Origin: Bdellovibrionales bacterium
GTDB taxonomy: Bacteria > Bdellovibrionota > Bdellovibrionia > Bdellovibrionales > Bdellovibrionaceae
Assembly (NCBI GenBank): GCA_016713585.1
Contig: JADJOV010000025.1
Coordinates: forward strand, 124,001-188,000
Direction of reading: 5' to 3'
Length of the DNA: 64,000 nucleotides
Shown: positions 36,244-45,698 of the stretch, one piece after another
How the letters are laid out: each line of letters opens with the position of its first letter
How positions within the stretch are numbered: position 1 is the stretch's first letter
Notes under the pieces: generated by a model
Database searches by the model: none
Seen by the model: only the letters and a program-made list of their open reading frames with translations
What the model was told of the DNA's origin: nothing
Position numbers and translations under genes: made by a program

Positions 36244-36632
36244 GAACTCGACTCCTCTTTTTTAAATGAAATCAGAGTATCCCCCAATCGAACCTGTTGC
36301 CCAGGCTTAACCAAAACCTCCGCAATTTGTACAACCCGATCTGCCTTTAGGGTGTATTCCATTTTCATGGCTTCCATAATAACCAAGACCTGTCCGGTTT
36401 CGACGAGTGAGCCGGATTGAACCATGACCTTTATTATTTTTCCTGGCATTGGCGCTGAAATCAAATCTCGGTTGCCAGAAGATCTGGTTCCCTGAGCCTT
36501 TCCCCTTCGTGGAGTGGTGCTTTCTTTCTCTACACACCAAGTCTTACCCTGAAAATGAATCCAGAGGTGACCCTTAATAAGCTCGGCCTCGACTTCGTGA
36601 AACTGACCTTGAAATTCAAACGGTACTTTCAT
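36240..36632 (-). CDS. Biotin carboxyl carrier protein of acyl-CoA carboxylase
   Basis: 130 residues. The C-terminal 70 are a biotinyl domain (SAPMPGKIIKVMVQSG) with the biotinylated Lys in EAMKMEY. The N-terminal 35 or so (FEFQGQFHEVEAELIKGHLW) resemble the linking BT part found between carboxylase and carrier in one-piece alpha subunits. Here the carrier is a separate gene with its own strong ribosome site (GGAGAGGAG) right after the carboxylase stop. It carries CO2 between the biotin carboxylase and the carboxyltransferase of methylcrotonyl-CoA carboxylase. Confidence 0.9.
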   Translation of the reverse strand: MKVPFEFQGQFHEVEAELIKGHLWIHFQGKTWCVEKESTTPRRGKAQGTRSSGNRDLISAPMPGKIIKVMVQSGSLVETGQVLVIMEAMKMEYTLKADRVVQIAEVLVKPGQQVRLGDTLISFKKEESSS

Positions 36633-38130
36633 TTAAACTCCTCTCCAGAATGAATTCCACGGTGACTCTGAAATCGTCTGAGGATGTGAACCACTGCGAG
36701 ACTCATTGCGTGTATTGGCGAGCGCCGCTGAGGCCTTTTTTAGAGCTTGAGTCTCAAGCCTCTGTGCTTTTTTCAACTTGGAGCGGCTCGTTTAAATATT
36801 TTTCAATAAACCGGGTTGTCATTCTTCCGGTCACAAACTCAGGATGGGAAAGGATCTTAAGTAGGTAAGGAATATTTGTATGCACTCCAAATATAATTGT
36901 GTCCTTTAAGACGCGAATCATCTTTTGGATTGCTCGGGGTCGAGTCTCATCCCAAACGATCACCTTGGCAATCATAGGATCATAAAAGGAAGTAATCGTG
37001 TCTCCCTTTTCAAATCCATACTCAAAACGACGACCAGGGCCCTCGGGAAAGCGAACCTCACCCAAAAGTCCTGGGCTTGGAATACCTCCTAAAAAGGGAT
37101 TCTCCGCATAGAGTCGACACTCAATTGCAGCACCCTGCGGAACACGATGCTGCTGCGGAGAGATCACAAAGTCCCCCTGCGCAGTTAAGATTTGTGCCTT
37201 CACTAGGTCTATGCCCAAAACCATTTCCGTCACTGGATGCTCAACCTGGAGTCGGGTATTCACTTCCAACAAATAGAATTTCTCATCCTGCAATAGAAAC
37301 TCGACTGTCCCTGCACTCTGATATTGACCGAGCTGGGCAATAGCCACTGCGGCCTCTCCCATTTTTGTGCGGAGCTCATCGGTCAAAGATGGAGAAATGG
37401 CTTCTTCGATAATCTTTTGATGACGCCTCTGAATTGAACACTCTCGATCATGATAATGAACAACCTGCCCAGTCGAATCACCAAAAATTTGAAATTCAAT
37501 ATGTTTTGCTCTGTCTAAATATTTTTCCAGAAAGACCTGAGACGATCCAAAAGCTGCCTGCGATTCCCTCTGGGCGGACTCCAACATCTCAGGAGCCTCT
37601 TCTCGAGATCTAATGAGCTTCATCCCACGCCCACCACCACCTGCGGCTGCCTTTGCAATGACAGGAAAGCCGATTTTTTCAGCTTGGTCACAGAGAAAAG
37701 CGATATCTTGGTTTTTTCCATCATAGCCAGGCACAAGCGGAAGCTGTGCCTGGAGAGCTAGTTCCTTGCATCGAACTTTGTCTCCTAAAGTTCGAATCGA
37801 CTTGGCCGAAGGACCCACGAACAACAAATTCGCCGCCGTGCAGGCCTCCGCAAAGTCTGCATTCTCAGAAAGAAAACCGAACCCTGGATGAATAGCATCA
37901 GCACCACCTGCCAGCGCCCCTTGAATTGTCGCTTCAATATTTAAATAACTTTGTGCAATTGGTGAAGGGCCAATGCATATATGCTTAGTGCACATGCGAT
38001 AAGCTCGGCTCTCTTTATCCGCTTCCGAGTGAAGCAAAACAGTCTCTATACCGAGCTCTTCACAGGCCCGATGAATCCGCACCGCCACCTCGCCACGATT
38101 GGCGATAGCTAACCGTTTAATCTTTTTCAT
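36633..38130 (-). CDS. liuD: Methylcrotonyl-CoA carboxylase, biotin carboxylase subunit
   Basis: About 500 residues. ATG 38130 (MKKIKRLAIANRGEVAVRI) is preferred: it has GGAG six bases upstream and overlaps the previous stop (ATGA). The ATP-grasp domain has the glycine loop AKAAAGGGGRGMKLI and the catalytic segment EVNTRLQVEHPVTEM. One frame stops after EKSTEA at 36754; a one-base shift continues as ETQALKKASAALANTRNESR and ends SPWNSFWRGV at 36633, just before the carrier gene. That tail has the Ser-Pro-Trp segment usual before the BT domain, so the frame break is probably a base error. The subunit charges the carrier's biotin with bicarbonate and ATP. Confidence 0.88.
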
Positions 38131-38921
38131 TTTAAGCTCCAACTTGGACGACGCCGTTCAAAAAAAGCCGAAAGCCCCTCTTGCCCTTCGTTGCTGACTC
38201 TTCTCTCTGAAATAACTTGAATTGTGAAATCCTTAATCTTCTCCTCTGAATCCACAGGAATAGACAAATTTGAAATACCTCGGAGAAGTTTTTTTGTTGC
38301 TCTCACAGCTTCTGGGCCAGCCTCTAAACACGCTTTTGCATGAGCAAGAGTGGAGGCCGCCAAAGCAACTTCACTTTCAACAACTTCGTTGACCAATCCT
38401 AGACTATGGGCTTGGGCAGCACTCATCACTGCGCCGTTTAGCATCCAAGGGCCAATCTGAGCTAACGAACATTTTTTAGCAATAAACGAGCTGATGACCG
38501 CCGGAGCCAACCCCAGCTTAACCTCACTGAAACAAAACTGAGTGTTTTTCTCTGCGATCACCATGTCACAGGCTGCAAGTAGACCAAGAGCACCCCCAAA
38601 AGCCGCCCCATGAACTTGTCCAATAACTGGAATTGGGCAATCATAAATAGTTTTGAACATTTGATAAAGTTCACCAGCATCCTCTTGATTCTGTTCATAG
38701 GTGAACTTGATCATGGACTTCATCCACTGCAAATCAGCCCCAGCACAAAAAACACTTCCTGATCCGTTGAGGATTACGACTCTGATTTCAGGCTTGATCG
38801 AAATATCCGCAAAAGCTCGAATCAACTCCCTGATCATTGGAGGATGAAAACTATTCTTCACCTGGGGACGATGAAGCTGAATTGTCGCTATTGAGTTCTG
38901 AAACGAAACGATTATTTCCAC
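38127..38921 (-). CDS. liuC: Enoyl-CoA hydratase (methylglutaconyl-CoA hydratase type)
   Basis: 264 residues from GTG 38921, which has GGGGGGAG just upstream; an earlier ATG (38960) lacks one. Crotonase fold with the oxyanion-hole motifs FCAGADLQWMKSM and VHGAAFGGALGLLAACD. Its place between the carboxyltransferase and biotin carboxylase genes of methylcrotonyl-CoA carboxylase makes 3-methylglutaconyl-CoA hydratase the likely activity, giving HMG-CoA for the downstream lyase. Confidence 0.88.
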   Translation of the reverse strand: MEIIVSFQNSIATIQLHRPQVKNSFHPPMIRELIRAFADISIKPEIRVVILNGSGSVFCAGADLQWMKSMIKFTYEQNQEDAGELYQMFKTIYDCPIPVIGQVHGAAFGGALGLLAACDMVIAEKNTQFCFSEVKLGLAPAVISSFIAKKCSLAQIGPWMLNGAVMSAAQAHSLGLVNEVVESEVALAASTLAHAKACLEAGPEAVRATKKLLRGISNLSIPVDSEEKIKDFTIQVISERRVSNEGQEGLSAFFERRRPSWSLK

Positions 38922-38961
38922 ACGGATCTCCCCCCCGCAAAAACAAACTAACTTCATCAAG

Positions 38962-40568
38962 TTACATTCTAAAGACGCCCTGGTTTTTCTCGCCCCAACT
39001 TCGGTTCAAACTTGCACTAATTCCCAAAGCTAAAACCCTGCGCGTGTCTTTTGGGTCGATGATTCCATCATCCCACAATCGCGCCGTCGAATAATAGGCT
39101 GAGGATTCTGTCTCGTATTTTGCGAGAGTTGGACGTTTGAACTCAAGCTGTTCTTCTGCCGTCATTTGACGACCAGCCACCGCAATTTGTTCAAGCTTGA
39201 CCGTCAAAAGAACGTTAGCGGCTTGTTCCCCGCCCATCACTGAAATACGAGCATTGGGCCACATCCATAGCTGCCGCGGCTGAAAAGCTCTGCCGCACAT
39301 TCCATAATTCCCAGCCCCGTAAGACCCACCAATGACGACTGTAAACTTAGGTACGTGCGCATTGCTAACGGCCATCACCATTTTGGCTCCGTGTTTAGCA
39401 ATTCCCTCGTTTTCGTATTTCTGACCCACCATGAATCCCGTAATATTTTGCAAAAAAACAATTGGAATATTTCTCTGTTCACAAAGCTCGATAAAATGGG
39501 CCGCTTTCATGGCGCTCTCACTAAACAAAACACCATTATTTGCTAAAATTCCAACTGGAAAACCCCAAATATGAGCAAATCCAGTCACAAGAGTCGGACC
39601 ATAGAGACGCTTGAATTCATGAAAACGACTTCCATCAACTACCCTGGCAATAATTTCACGCACATCAAATGGCTGCCTCGTGTCTGCCGGAATGACTCCG
39701 TAAATTTCTTCGGCTGGGAATAGAGGTTCTTCAATGGGTTGGGTTTTTAGCTTAACAACAACTTGTTTATTAAGATGAGCCACAATTGATCTCGTAATTT
39801 CAAGTGCATGATCTTCGTCTTCCGCGTAATGATCCGTCACTCCACTCTTTTCGCAATGAACCGTGGCGCCGCCAAGATCCTGAGCCGTCACTTCTTCACC
39901 TGTCGCAGCCTTGACCAACGGAGGACCCCTAAAAAAATGGTTCCGTTGTTTTGTACGATCACATTTTCATCACTCATGGCTGGGACATAGGCTCCGCCTG
40001 CTGTGCAGGAACCCAAAACAACTGCAATTTGTGAAATTCCGGCTGCAGACATTCGGGCCTGGTTATAGAAGATTCTTCCAAAATGATCTCTGTCAGGAAA
40101 CACCTCTGCTTGGAGGGGAAGAAAAGCTCCCCCACTATCAACCAAATAAATACAGGGTAACCCGTTTTCTAGGGCCACCTCTTGGGCTCGCAAATGTTTC
40201 TTTACTGTCATTGGGAAGTAGGTTCCACCTTTGACTGTCGCATCGTTAGCCACAATCACACATTCCGTTTGATGAATGATTCCGATTCCAGTGACAATGC
40301 CAGCCCCTGGGGCCTGTCCTTCATACATTTCATGGGCTGCGAGGGTGGAGAACTCTAGAAATGCTGACCCGGGATCGACTAGTTTATCAATTCTCTCTCT
40401 GGCCGTCAGCTTCCCTCGCGACTTATGTCTAGCAATGGCATCAGCTCCCCCGCCGAGCTTAACTTGGGTGACGGTATTTCTCCATTTCTGGATGAAGGAC
40501 TCCATAGACTTGGTATTTTCAATGTAATCGGCGCTTGATACTTGAATGTGAGAATCGAGAATTTCCAA
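38962..40568 (-). CDS. liuB: Methylcrotonyl-CoA carboxylase carboxyltransferase subunit (frameshifted)
   Basis: About 535 residues with both carboxyltransferase halves. N-terminal part: ARHKSRGKLTARERIDKL, then LVDSGGAFLPLQAEVFPD. C-terminal part: NITGFMVGQKYENEGIAKHG and ISVMGGEQAANVL, the latter close to methylcrotonyl-CoA enzymes. The frame breaks near 39925: adding one G to a run of four turns FLGVLRWSR into FLGGPPLVKAATGEEVTAQ, the conserved continuation. TTG at 40568 after GGAG is the likely start. Catalyses carboxyl transfer from biotin to 3-methylcrotonyl-CoA in leucine degradation. The isovaleryl-CoA dehydrogenase gene (liuA) is not in the window. Confidence 0.92.
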
Positions 40569-40571
40569 AAA

Positions 40572-41252
40572 TTATTTCTCCGACTTAGATTTGGGATGAT
40601 CTTGGTTAGATTTTTTTTGACTCAACGTGAGGGTTTTTTGAACCAGAATTTTGATTTCAATCTCGGCATTCAAGCGATCTTGAGCACCATAAATTTGAAA
40701 TTTCATTTCGACTGCTTGTCGCGGATTCTCACGAAGTTGACTCAAAATAAACTCACGATAACCGCTAGGAATTTCTGCTCGAAGCCTTGCATCTTCATTC
40801 ATGACCTGATGGATTTTTGACGACTCACTCAGAAGTTGAATTTCAATCGGACCTTCCAGATGTCTCTGCCAAAAAATCTGGGCGGCTTCGATAGCCGCAG
40901 GCAATAAAGTTGCCTCATGGAGATGACCTTGATCATTTCTATTCCGAAATTTCCAGGGAATGACGATTTCGATCTGAGAGTCACTTATACGGGTGACGCG
41001 AAAGCCCATTCCCGCAGAAAATGGCCTCAAAAAGTTGAGCATAAACCCTAAGGCTGCTTTTGATCCATTCGGCGAGACTTCTTCGATGAAGGCCGCAAAA
41101 TCAACCATCGTAAACTGCAAGCCCCTATCTTTGAGCTCCATTTCAAGCTCTTTTTTGAGGCCAAATAGTTGGCTCTTGAAACCGCCATTAATTTTTTTTA
41201 ACGATCGATCCAGTGTCTTTTGGATTAGAGTTGTCATTCTATCTACAATCAT
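40572..41252 (-). CDS. DUF4442-like hot-dog-fold protein
   Basis: 226 residues. Residues about 65-160 (LNFLRPFSAGMGFRVTRISD, then NRNDQGHLHEATLLPAAIEA) follow the pattern of PaaI/DUF4442 hot-dog proteins, which include acyl-CoA thioesterases. A catalytic Asp or Glu is not certain. It is the first gene of the leucine-degrading group, four bases before the carboxyltransferase gene, so a thioesterase or acyl-CoA-binding role is plausible. The C-terminus is Lys-rich and probably disordered. Divergent from a hypothetical gene with 36 bases between starts. Confidence 0.6.
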   Translation of the reverse strand: MIVDRMTTLIQKTLDRSLKKINGGFKSQLFGLKKELEMELKDRGLQFTMVDFAAFIEEVSPNGSKAALGFMLNFLRPFSAGMGFRVTRISDSQIEIVIPWKFRNRNDQGHLHEATLLPAAIEAAQIFWQRHLEGPIEIQLLSESSKIHQVMNEDARLRAEIPSGYREFILSQLRENPRQAVEMKFQIYGAQDRLNAEIEIKILVQKTLTLSQKKSNQDHPKSKSEK

Positions 41253-41288
41253 GAGATAAGTCGTATCATAATATCAAGGTGGGAAGCC

Positions 41289-41792
41289 ATGAAGAAAATC
41301 TTGAGTTTGATAGTGTTTTTTACTCTGCTCGTTTGGACTTGGAATGTTATCCATACTACACCTGCTGTTGGGTTCGAGACGCACACAGCCATCCAAGAGA
41401 AAATTCTTGAGATGCTCACCTCAACGCTGCAGGCTAAACGGCCTCAGGCCCAACAAATTGAAGTCGTGCGCCTTTGGACCGAAAGCCTCGATGACAATAA
41501 AATTCGTGCAGTTTTTAGCTATAAGTTTCAAGATAAAATAGGTGACCTTGCGCCCACGTCAGCACCTACATCCACTCCTGCACCAGCAACACCACCAGCA
41601 CCAGATCAGACGCCAAGTCAGGGAGACGAGCAGATGACTGAGCAGACAATCGATGGTGAGGCAATACTACAAAGACTGGCTTCAGACGATCCTTCCTTAG
41701 ATAACTGGAAATTGCTTGAGGTGAAAACAACAGGCGACACAGTGATTTTCCGAGACGGTTCCACCATAACTCCAGATGAACAAGCTCAATAA
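41289..41792 (+). CDS. Hypothetical membrane-anchored or exported protein
   Basis: 167 residues. A hydrophobic N-terminus (ILSLIVFFTLLVWTWNVI) is a signal anchor or uncleaved signal. The middle holds a Pro/Ala/Thr-rich linker (residues about 98-118), with small charged regions on both sides. No domain is recognised. The next gene starts within its last 17 bases, so the two are probably co-transcribed. Confidence 0.6.
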   Translation: MKKILSLIVFFTLLVWTWNVIHTTPAVGFETHTAIQEKILEMLTSTLQAKRPQAQQIEVVRLWTESLDDNKIRAVFSYKFQDKIGDLAPTSAPTSTPAPATPPAPDQTPSQGDEQMTEQTIDGEAILQRLASDDPSLDNWKLLEVKTTGDTVIFRDGSTITPDEQAQ

Positions 41793-42830
41793 GGGGTTCC
41801 TGCAAATCGATGAAGATGGGTTTCTCTGCTCTGGCGAAAAAGAGAATCACCACCCGAGAGACTGGGGCCTCAGCATTAAAAGCTCTGAGAATTTCTGACG
41901 AGCGAACATTGAAAACAGATTATATACGAAGAGGCACCAAAAGTGAAGTCATCATCGAGGCCTTTGATGAGCCCTATGTAGCGGCTCAGGTCGCCTATGA
42001 AGATTCAAGCTGGTGGATCTTTCTTCCTTATGACGTGAAATTCAGATTTGATTTTCACTCTCTCAGTATTGATGAGTGGGATCGTTTTCATGGCTATGCA
42101 GAGAATGGAATTCCCTTTGTTTTGACAAAGAAAGCTCAAGCTGAATTTTTTAAATTACTCGAAGCTTTTGATGATGAATCAATCACCTGGCATGGAGAGA
42201 AAGTATCAACTCCACCTTATTGGCCTAACCATACCGTAGTTAAAGACGAGAAGTATTGGGATGATATTTACAAAACTGAAACCAAACCGGGATGGGATTT
42301 AAATGATGCTGCCGAAGCTCTCAAGGATATGCTCCCGCGTTTGAAAATGCCAAGATGTCGAGTCTTGGTTCTTGGATGTGGCGAGGGGCATGATGCGGCC
42401 TTTTTTTGCTCAAAATGGACATATTGTAACAGGTGTAGATATTTCACCTGAAGCTATCACAAGAGCTCAGGATCGATACGCTCCATATGGAAATTTGAAG
42501 TTTATTAAAGCTGATATATTTAACCTTCCGAAAGCTTGGACTCATAGTTTTGATTTAATCTTCGAACACACCTGCTACTGCGCCATCAATCCCGCCGATC
42601 GACGCCAATTAGTTAAGATTTGGACTCAATTACTATCACCCCGGGGACAGATTATGGGGATCTTCTTTACAATGGAGAAGCGCGCGGGCCCACCCTTTGG
42701 TGGAACTGAATGGGAACTTAGAAAACGCTTACAGAATAAGTTTTCCTTTTTGTTCTGGGGAAGATGGCAAGCCTCCCTTCCCCGAAGACAGGGCCGCGAG
42801 CTTTTTGTCTTAGCTCAAAAGAAGGACTAG
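41776..42830 (+). CDS. SAM-dependent methyltransferase, TPMT-like (two frameshifts)
   Basis: About 350 residues when joined. The likely start is ATG 41776 (MNKLNKGFLQIDEDGFLCSG). The frame shifts near 41897 (TTT run, one extra T) into SDERTLKTDYIRRG, and again near 42402 (T7 run, one extra) so that GCGEGHDAAFF continues as AQNGHIVTGVDISPEAI. The C-terminal 200 residues are a Rossmann methyltransferase with glycine motif VLVLGCGEGHD and acidic motif GVDIS, related to the thiopurine S-methyltransferase family (YWDDIYKTETKPGWD is its entry motif). The N-terminal 130 residues are not recognised. Substrate unknown. A 48-base palindrome follows six bases after the stop. Confidence 0.8.
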
Positions 42831-42836
42831 CACCAT

Positions 42837-42884
42837 AGCGTCAGAATCCAGATAGCAATATATTGCTATCTGGATTCTGACGCT
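42837..42884. repeat. Perfect 48-base palindrome
   Basis: Positions 42837-42860 are the exact reverse complement of 42861-42884, 24 bases each with no spacer. It begins six bases after the methyltransferase stop. No T-run follows on the plus strand. It lies between convergent transcripts, so it would form a very strong hairpin in either RNA and may end transcription or block 3' decay. Confidence 0.9.
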
Positions 42885-42935
42885 GCGGGAGCTAACAATT
42901 GCATAGTGCGTTGTTATGGACGGGTGCGCTCGAAC

Positions 42936-42972
42936 AAAAAAAAGGGGTGAGAGTTTTTGAAACTCCCACCCC
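42936..42972 (-). terminator. Intrinsic terminator of rnpB
   Basis: Read on the minus strand: a 13-base stem (one G-U pair) from 42972-42960 with 42956-42944, a three-base loop, then eight T (A run 42936-42943 on the plus strand). Confidence 0.9.
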
Positions 42973-42984
42973 AAACTCGGGAAA

Positions 42985-43377
42985 CACAGGTTTTGCTATA
43001 AGCCGGATTCTGTCCAAATCACTCGGTCCCCGAAGACTTCCTAGTGATTATGGGCAATCATTTCTCTGGGAGTCCTGTTACCAGGACCCTCAAGCGATCT
43101 GACCCGGGGGCATGTTCGGGCGCGAACTTAAAGCCCCCCTATTTGATCTTGCTTCACGCAGAGTTTAGCTGTTTTCACTCCAGCGACTCCCTTAGAGGCT
43201 CCCGTTCCCGCCCCCAAGATCACTGTCCTGGACATTCTCTCTGTTCCACTGTTCCTCACCTGCCGATGGAGGGGCGTTACCCCTTGCGCCGCCCTATGAA
43301 GTCCGGACTTTCCTCTGCGACAAAATCTTAAGAAACAAATCCAAAATTTTGCCACAGCGATCACCCACAAAACCGGC
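42985..43377 (-). ncRNA. rnpB: RNase P RNA
   Basis: The catalytic RNA of RNase P, which trims tRNA 5' ends. Read on the minus strand, the conserved CR-I block CAGAGGAAAGTCCGGACTTC lies at 43318-43299, and the CR-V block ACAGAATCCGGCTTATAGC at 43013-42995. The ends pair through GGTTTTG near 43375 and CAAAACC near 42988 (helix P1). The length, about 390 bases, fits a type A bacterial RNA. A strong terminator follows. The exact ends are approximate. Confidence 0.93.
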
Positions 43378-43468
43378 CGAACCATAACACAGTTAGGCAA
43401 ATATCACAAGTTGCTGCACTCTTGATGAATTTTCGACTATTTTCGGAGCTTCATTTGAAAGGGTGTTT

Positions 43469-43951
43469 ATGAAATTATTTTTTGGACTTCTTGTTTTTGT
43501 AGGTGGTCTTTTCTTTTCTATTTTCTATTCTATGGAGTCTTTAGCTAGCTCACCGGAAGGGACCCACAAAACGACGACTGCTGGCGGTCATGGACGGGAC
43601 AATACTTCGCTGTTTCCACCAAAAAAACCGAATAAATCTCTATCAACTCAACCGGCAATCTCAGTTCTCTTAGAACCCGCGACCATGTCGAAAGTGGGCG
43701 GGAGCAGCGTGGTTCTGAAATGGCAAGCCGTCGCCGGAGCTGATTCCTATCACCTTCAAGTGGCTACTGACGCTAATTTCAAATGGCTTAAGGCTGATGA
43801 AAATCTATATAAAAATACCAGCTACGAGCTCAAAAACCTTGAGGCCGGAAAACATTATTACTGGCGTGTCGCATCGATTAACTCTGGCAACATTCCTAGC
43901 ACGATTAAGAGTGATTTTGTAAAATCTATGTTCGAGGCCACTTCCAACTAG
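43469..43951 (+). CDS. Fibronectin type III-like exported protein
   Basis: 160 residues from ATG 43469, preceded by GAAAGGG. A signal peptide or anchor (MKLFFGLLVFVGGLFFSIFY) is followed by a Ser/Thr/Pro-rich linker and one fibronectin type III-like beta-sandwich: VLKWQAVAGADSYHLQVATD, then YELKNLEAGKHYYWRVASIN. The Trp, Leu and Tyr-x-Trp-Arg-Val core positions are typical. It probably has a binding role outside the cytoplasm; no enzyme is attached. Confidence 0.75.
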   Translation: MKLFFGLLVFVGGLFFSIFYSMESLASSPEGTHKTTTAGGHGRDNTSLFPPKKPNKSLSTQPAISVLLEPATMSKVGGSSVVLKWQAVAGADSYHLQVATDANFKWLKADENLYKNTSYELKNLEAGKHYYWRVASINSGNIPSTIKSDFVKSMFEATSN

Positions 43952-44076
43952 TTTCGATGGGCCTTCAACTGAGATTGAAGGCTTGAATTGAGTTTTGCTT
44001 TGGCCGTGATTCAGTTCTTGCAGGGAAGAGAAATCCAAGCCCAACCACCTATTCACTCGCGAAAAGAGGCCCGGTC

Positions 44077-45642
44077 ATGGATTTTGAATTTCAACTGAAA
44101 AAATCCTTCGGGCTGACCTCGTTCCGCCAAGGGCAGCGTGAAATTATCTCAGCCATTTTATCTGGCCAAGATGTCCTTGCCGTCCTGCCGACCGGGGGTG
44201 GGAAGTCGCTTTGTTACCAATTTCCTGCAGTTTTCACTAATCAGCTCGTGATTGTGATTTCTCCGCTAATCGCACTCATGAAGGACCAAGTAGCTTCCTT
44301 GGTTCGCCAGGGCCTGCGAGCAGGGTGCCTTCACTCTGGGCAAAGTGAGGCAGAGAAGAGACACGTGTTTTCAGCAATCAATGAGGGTGGATCATTTGTG
44401 CTCTACCTTTCGCCTGAGCGAGCCCAAAAGGAGGGCTTTCGAAATTGGCTCATGGGTCGAAAGTTGGCACTCTTTGCGATTGATGAGGCCCACTGTGTTT
44501 CTCAATGGGGCCACGACTTCCGAGAGGAATACGCGGAGCTTAAATCTTTAAAAATGTTACGTCCGGATATTCCGATTCTCGCGTTAACTGCCTCGGCAAC
44601 CCCGACAGTGCTAAAGGATGTTGCAAAGCAACTGAACCTTAATAAGCCAGAAAAAATGGTTTATGGTTTTTATCGACCAAATCTCTTCTATCAAGTGGAA
44701 ACTTGTGCAGACGAAGAGTCTAAGCTCCCTCTTATTCTTCAGGGTTTGCGACAAAATCCAAAGGGAAGAATTCTCATCTATTGTGGAACTCGGAGGTCGA
44801 CTGAAGAGTTGGCTGGCTATCTTAAACGCTCTCATCAACAGGTGGGCTACTATCATGCGGGCCTACAAACCCAGGAACGAACAGCGGTTCAGGACGCCTA
44901 CATTAGTGGTGACCTTCGCATATTAGTGGCAACCAACGCCTTTGGTATGGGGATAGATCAACCTGATGTTCGCCTTGTTATTCACTATCAGATGCCTGCC
45001 AATATCGATTGTCTCTATCAGGAAATGGGCCGCGCTGGTCGAGATGGGCAAGATTCAACCTGTCTTATGCTCTATTCTCGAAAGGATAAGGGACTTCAAT
45101 CCTACTTTATTCAAAGCTCAGATGCCCCTGGAGCTGTTAAAGACCTGCGCTGGCGTAACCTTGAAGCCCTTGTGAATTATTCAGAGGGAAGCGAATGTCG
45201 GCATTCTGAGATATTAACCTATTATCGAGATAAGCAACGAATTCAGCGCTGTGGCCACTGCGACTCCTGCGATCCAACCTCTGATCGAAAAATCCAGCCC
45301 CCAAGAGGCCTTCCTTCGATGACTTCATTTTTTACGCAGTCGCAATCATCAGCTTCGGGATCAAAAGCTTCGCCTTCCAGGGTGCGCCTCAGAAAAGCAG
45401 CTAAAGCCGGCCTTTCGCTTGATTTCGTCCAAGAACAAAGATTTCAACTCTTGCGAAAATGGCGCAAAGACAAGGCCCTCGAGATAGATGCTCCGGTTTT
45501 TATTATCTTTAGCGACGAAACTCTGAAGCAAATTGCGGTCAAAAACCCACAGCGCCTTGAAGATCTGAAAAAGATTCATGGGATTGGTGAACTTAAGCTG
45601 GAAAAGTTCGGGTATGACATCCTCTCAGAATTGAATAAATGA
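44077..45642 (+). CDS. recQ: RecQ-family ATP-dependent DNA helicase
   Basis: 521 residues. Helicase motifs: FRQGQREIISAIL (motif 0), TGGGKSLCYQFP (I), DEAHCVSQWGHDFR (II), LTASATP (III), VATNAFGMGIDQPDVR (V) and QEMGRAGRDG (VI). The RecQ-Ct zinc site is present (SECRHSEIL, then CGHCDSC), and the last 65 residues form an HRDC-like domain ending HGIGELKLEKFGYDIL. The winged-helix part appears shortened, as the protein is smaller than E. coli RecQ. Acts in recombination repair and fork restart. Confidence 0.95.
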   Translation: MDFEFQLKKSFGLTSFRQGQREIISAILSGQDVLAVLPTGGGKSLCYQFPAVFTNQLVIVISPLIALMKDQVASLVRQGLRAGCLHSGQSEAEKRHVFSAINEGGSFVLYLSPERAQKEGFRNWLMGRKLALFAIDEAHCVSQWGHDFREEYAELKSLKMLRPDIPILALTASATPTVLKDVAKQLNLNKPEKMVYGFYRPNLFYQVETCADEESKLPLILQGLRQNPKGRILIYCGTRRSTEELAGYLKRSHQQVGYYHAGLQTQERTAVQDAYISGDLRILVATNAFGMGIDQPDVRLVIHYQMPANIDCLYQEMGRAGRDGQDSTCLMLYSRKDKGLQSYFIQSSDAPGAVKDLRWRNLEALVNYSEGSECRHSEILTYYRDKQRIQRCGHCDSCDPTSDRKIQPPRGLPSMTSFFTQSQSSASGSKASPSRVRLRKAAKAGLSLDFVQEQRFQLLRKWRKDKALEIDAPVFIIFSDETLKQIAVKNPQRLEDLKKIHGIGELKLEKFGYDILSELNK

Positions 45643-45698
45643 CCATCTGAAGACTTTATGATTTACAAGAAATCAAAAAGAGCTTAAAGACCCCCACT

